Shown here one piece after another: positions 7,674 through 10,094 of a stretch of DNA of 10,094 bases. The stretch comes from JBKPIY01 sp046730475. GTDB taxonomy: Bacteria > Actinomycetota > Thermoleophilia > Solirubrobacterales > 70-9. The notes beneath the pieces are model-generated. The model worked only from the letters and a program-made list of their open reading frames with translations, ran no database searches and was not told the DNA's origin. Positions within the stretch are counted from its first letter, which is position 1. Each line of letters opens with the position of its first letter. The DNA lies in assembly GCA_046730475.1 (NCBI GenBank), contig JBKPIY010000067.1, positions 1 through 10,094 of the forward strand, in the 5' to 3' direction. The translations under genes were made by a program, and so were the position numbers.

Positions 7674-8312
7674 ATGTCGGCGATCATCGGCAAGAAGCTC
7701 GGCATGAGCCGGATCTTCGATCAGGACGGGACCGCGATCCCGGTGACCGTGATCGAGGCCGCCCCGTGCAGGGTGACCGCGATCCGCCGCGCCGACCGCG
7801 ACGGCTACGACGCGATCCAGCTTGCCGGCAACGCCACCGACGAGCGAAAGCTGACCAAGGCGGAGCTCGGCCACCTGAAGAAGGCGGGGGCGCCGGCGAT
7901 GCGGGATGTGATCGAGTTCCGCGACGCCGAGCTTCCAGTGCCCCAGGGGGGCGAGGAGCGAAAGGTGGGCGACGACGTCACCGTCGCCGACTTCGAGCCC
8001 GGTCAACGCGTGAAGGTGTCGGCGATCTCGATCGGGAAGGGCTTCCAGGGAACGATCCGCCGCCACAACTTCCGCCGCGGCCCCGAGAGCCACGGCTCCC
8101 ACAACATCCGCGCTCCGGGCTCGATCGGCGCCAGCGCCGACCCCGCCCGGGTCTTCAAGGGCGTGAAGATGCCCGGGCGGATGGGCGGAGAACGGGTCAC
8201 CCAGCGGGGCGCCACGATCGTCGAGGTCGACGCCGAGCGGAACCTGCTCCTGATCAGGGGCTCGGTCCCGGGCGCCCGCAACGCCACCGTCGAGGTGCGA
8301 AGCAGTGGCTGA
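7674..8312 (+). CDS. rplC: 50S ribosomal protein L3
   Basis: L3 is an early-assembly 23S rRNA-binding protein whose long loop reaches toward the peptidyl-transferase centre. The 212-residue product has the family N-terminus AIIGKKLGMSRIFD (3-16). It also has the conserved block from GFQGTIRRHNF through SHGSH, APGSIGASADPARVFKG and MPGRMGGERVT. I chose the ATG at 7674 because the family starts almost directly with this IIGKK block. A GTG at 7659 that overlaps the rpsJ stop as GTGA would add five residues (MSGDL) and is a real alternative, since the same overlap style joins the two membrane genes at 2735. The gap to rpsJ is 11 nt with the ATG start; no strong ribosome binding site precedes either codon. 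Confidence 0.95.
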   Translation: MSAIIGKKLGMSRIFDQDGTAIPVTVIEAAPCRVTAIRRADRDGYDAIQLAGNATDERKLTKAELGHLKKAGAPAMRDVIEFRDAELPVPQGGEERKVGDDVTVADFEPGQRVKVSAISIGKGFQGTIRRHNFRRGPESHGSHNIRAPGSIGASADPARVFKGVKMPGRMGGERVTQRGATIVEVDAERNLLLIRGSVPGARNATVEVRSSG

Positions 8313-8979
8313 GGCCGCTACCAAGCCCAGGCCCGCCGCGGCGAACTCGGCCGCCGCCCTCAAGGCGCCGGTGCTCGGCAAGCAGGCGAAGGCGGACCTC
8401 CCCAAGGCCGTCTTCGGCGAGCCGTTCCACGAGTCGCTCGTGCATGAGGCCGCCCGCGCCGACCTCGCCGCGCGCCGCCGCGGCACCCACTCCTCGCTTA
8501 CCCGCGGCGAGGTGTCGATGACCACCGCCAAGGCCTGGCGCCAGAAGGGCACCGGCCGAGCCCGCGCCGGCGCCCTCAGCGTCCCCCAGCGGGTGGGCGG
8601 TGGGGCGGCGTTCGGCCCCAAGCCGCGCCGATACACGGTCAAGGTCAACCGCAAGGCCCGCCGCCGGGCGCTCCGGGCCGCGCTCAGCGTCCACGCCGAG
8701 CGGGGCAGCATCGCCGTCCTCGACGGGTCCGGATTCGCCGAGCCCGCCACCAGGCAGGCGGCCACCGCGGTGCGGAAGTGGGGCGCCGAGAGCCCGATCC
8801 TGGTGGTCCTCGCCCCCGAGGAGGACGCCGTCGCGAAGAGCTTTCGCAACCTGGCGGGGGTCACCGTCGCTCAGGCGAGCGCCGCGGGCGTCGCCGACCT
8901 GATCGGCGCCGCCTCGCTGCTCGTCTCCGAGGCCGCCCTGCCGCTGCTCGAGGAGCGCGCGAAGGAGGTGACCCGCTGA
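8305..8979 (+). CDS. rplD: 50S ribosomal protein L4
   Basis: L4 binds 23S rRNA and its extended loop lines the exit tunnel; in some bacteria it also represses the S10 operon. The 224-residue product has LPKAVFGEPFHESLVHEA (32-49) and the tunnel loop AKAWRQKGTGRARAGALSVPQRVGGGAAFGP (about 75-105), followed by the globular C-terminal half ending in LLEERAKEVTR. The first 20 or so residues are an alanine-rich extension compared with shorter homologs. The GTG at 8305 overlaps the end of rplC by 8 nt and has a good ribosome binding site GAGGTG at 8292-8297, seven nt upstream. The overlap implies translational coupling within the S10 operon. Confidence 0.95.
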   Translation: MAEAATKPRPAAANSAAALKAPVLGKQAKADLPKAVFGEPFHESLVHEAARADLAARRRGTHSSLTRGEVSMTTAKAWRQKGTGRARAGALSVPQRVGGGAAFGPKPRRYTVKVNRKARRRALRAALSVHAERGSIAVLDGSGFAEPATRQAATAVRKWGAESPILVVLAPEEDAVAKSFRNLAGVTVAQASAAGVADLIGAASLLVSEAALPLLEERAKEVTR

Positions 8980-9272
8980 TGGATCCGCGTCAGGTGGTCG
9001 TGCAGCCGGTCGTGTCCGAGAAGAGCTACGCGCTGATGGCCGACGGCAAGTACACGTTCCGGGTGCACGACCGCGCCCATAAGGTCCAGATCGCCCAGGC
9101 GGTCGAGGAGATCTTCGACGTCAAGGTCGCCGCCGTGCGGACGGCCAACGTCCGCTCGAAGCCGAAGCGCCGCGGGCTCACCACCGGCCGCTCGCGCTCG
9201 TGGAAGAAGGCGGTCGTCCAGCTCGCCCCCGGCGAGCGGATCGAGCTGTTCGAAGGCGCGGCGGTGGAGTAG
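8979..9272 (+). CDS. rplW: 50S ribosomal protein L23
   Basis: L23 lies at the exit of the peptide tunnel and is the docking site for trigger factor and SRP. The 97-residue product shows the family features VVVQPVVSEKSYAL (6-19), YTFRVHDRAHKVQIAQAVEEIFDVKV (25-50), the basic KPKRRG loop (62-67) and WKKAVVQLAPGERIELFEG near the end. The ATG at 8979 shares one base with the rplD stop (TGATG) and has the best ribosome binding site in the window, AAGGAGGTG (8962-8970), eight nt upstream. The start is therefore firm, and translation is probably coupled to rplD as well. Confidence 0.96.
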   Translation: MDPRQVVVQPVVSEKSYALMADGKYTFRVHDRAHKVQIAQAVEEIFDVKVAAVRTANVRSKPKRRGLTTGRSRSWKKAVVQLAPGERIELFEGAAVE

Positions 9273-9274
9273 CG

Positions 9275-10094
9275 ATGGCCCTTCGCAAGACCAGACCGAC
9301 GAGCCCCGGGCGCCGCTTCGGGACCTACCACCTCCGCGAGGAGCTCACCGGCGACGCGCCTACAAAGAGCCTCACCGAGGGCAAGAAGCGCTCGAGCGGG
9401 CGCAACTCCGCCGGCCGGGTGACCGCGCGCCATCGCGGCGGCGGCGCCAAGCGCCGCTTCCGGCGGATCGACTTCAAGCGGACCAAGGACGGGGTGCCGG
9501 CGAAGGTGGCGACGATCGAGTACGACCCCAATCGCAGCGCCTACATCGCCCTGCTCAACTACGCCGACGGGCACAAGAGCTACATCCTCGCCCCTCAGGG
9601 GCTGGCGGTCGGGGCGACCGTCTCCTCGGGAGAGGGAGCGGACATCCGCCCGGGCAACGCGCTGACGCTGGCCCGGATCCCGACCGGGACCGTCGTCCAC
9701 AACGTCGAGCTGATCCCGGGCGAAGGCGGGCGGCTCGGTCGCGCCGCCGGCACCGCGATCCAGGTGGTCGCCAAGGAGGGCGACATGATCACCTTGCGCC
9801 TGCCCTCGTCCGAGGTGCGAATGGTGCGCGGCGAGTGCCGGGCAACCGTCGGGGCGCTCACCAACGCGGAGCACCAGAACGTGAAGATCGGCAAAGCCGG
9901 CCGCAACCGCCACAAGGGTCGCCGCCCCCAGACCCGCGGTGTGGCGATGAACCCCGTCGATCACCCGCTCGGTGGCGGCGAGGGCCGTACGTCGGGTGGC
10001 CGCCCGGCGGTCTCCCCGTGGGGCCGGCCCGAGGGCCGCACCCGCGACAAGAACAAGCCATCGCAGTCGCTCATCGTCCGCCGGCGCCGCACCG
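9275..10094 (+). CDS. rplB: 50S ribosomal protein L2, cut by the window end
   Basis: L2 is required for subunit joining and peptidyl-transferase activity. The frame stays open to the window edge and gives 273 complete residues, so only a few C-terminal residues are missing compared with the usual length of about 275-280. Visible signatures are MALRKTRPTSPGRR at the start, RNSAGRVTARHRGGGAKRRFRRIDF (about 43-67), ATIEYDPNRSAYIALLNY, and NPVDHPLGGGEG (226-237), in which H230 corresponds to the important E. coli His229. NKPSQSLIVRRRR closes the visible part. The start lies 2 nt after rplW, with GGAG at 9266-9269 as ribosome binding site. Gene order rpsJ-rplC-rplD-rplW-rplB is that of a standard S10 operon. 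Confidence 0.97.
   Translation, partial: MALRKTRPTSPGRRFGTYHLREELTGDAPTKSLTEGKKRSSGRNSAGRVTARHRGGGAKRRFRRIDFKRTKDGVPAKVATIEYDPNRSAYIALLNYADGHKSYILAPQGLAVGATVSSGEGADIRPGNALTLARIPTGTVVHNVELIPGEGGRLGRAAGTAIQVVAKEGDMITLRLPSSEVRMVRGECRATVGALTNAEHQNVKIGKAGRNRHKGRRPQTRGVAMNPVDHPLGGGEGRTSGGRPAVSPWGRPEGRTRDKNKPSQSLIVRRRRT

Noticed and set aside
7581..8864. 427-codon minus-strand open frame opposite rplC and rplD
   Set aside because: Shadow of two confirmed ribosomal protein genes; no recognisable domain.

Overview
The window is a G+C-rich stretch (roughly two thirds or more G+C, strong G/C preference at third codon positions) carrying the str operon and the start of the S10 operon of a bacterium. Protein sequence style, G+C and use of GTG starts fit a high-G+C Actinomycetota lineage. 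A Thermoleophilia/Solirubrobacterales-like organism is my best guess, but this is inference and not proven by any marker here.

Layout. Bases 1-438 hold no gene I can defend; the right part of this stretch contains two hairpins (371-388 and 402-419) that would end leftward transcription. A minus-strand pair follows: a HAD-superfamily hydrolase (1292-768) and a small single-pass membrane protein (744-439). The hydrolase diverges from rpsL across only 46 bp, in which two TAnnnT -10 elements face each other. rpsL (1339-1734) and rpsG (1737-2207) then run rightward. They are followed by two minus-strand genes (3676-2732 and 2735-2235) for paralogous four-helix membrane proteins of unknown function, joined by a GTGA overlap and ending 27 bp from rpsG. 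Next come fusA (3764-5878) and tuf (6021-7205), a strong intrinsic terminator (7210-7234), a UUCG-capped leader hairpin (7284-7301), and the S10 operon rpsJ-rplC-rplD-rplW-rplB (7342 to the window end, with rplB lacking only its last few codons).

How it works together. Nearly every plus-strand gene is translation machinery: S12 and S7 of the 30S subunit, EF-G and EF-Tu, S10, and L3, L4, L23 and L2 of the 50S subunit. The S10 genes are tightly packed (overlaps or 2-11 nt gaps) and are probably one transcript. The str operon, by contrast, is cut in two: the antisense membrane-protein pair and a T6 intrinsic terminator at 3712-3732 lie between rpsG and fusA, so fusA-tuf probably has its own promoter or is attenuated in its leader. 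rpsL and fusA have no visible Shine-Dalgarno sequence and look leaderless or nearly so, whereas tuf, rplD, rplW and rplB have good ones.

The most unusual content is the paralogous membrane-protein pair inside the str operon, the terminator just before fusA, the compact divergent promoter upstream of rpsL, and a basic nine-residue insertion in S12. I see no CRISPR array, insertion sequence, tRNA, rRNA or phage gene.
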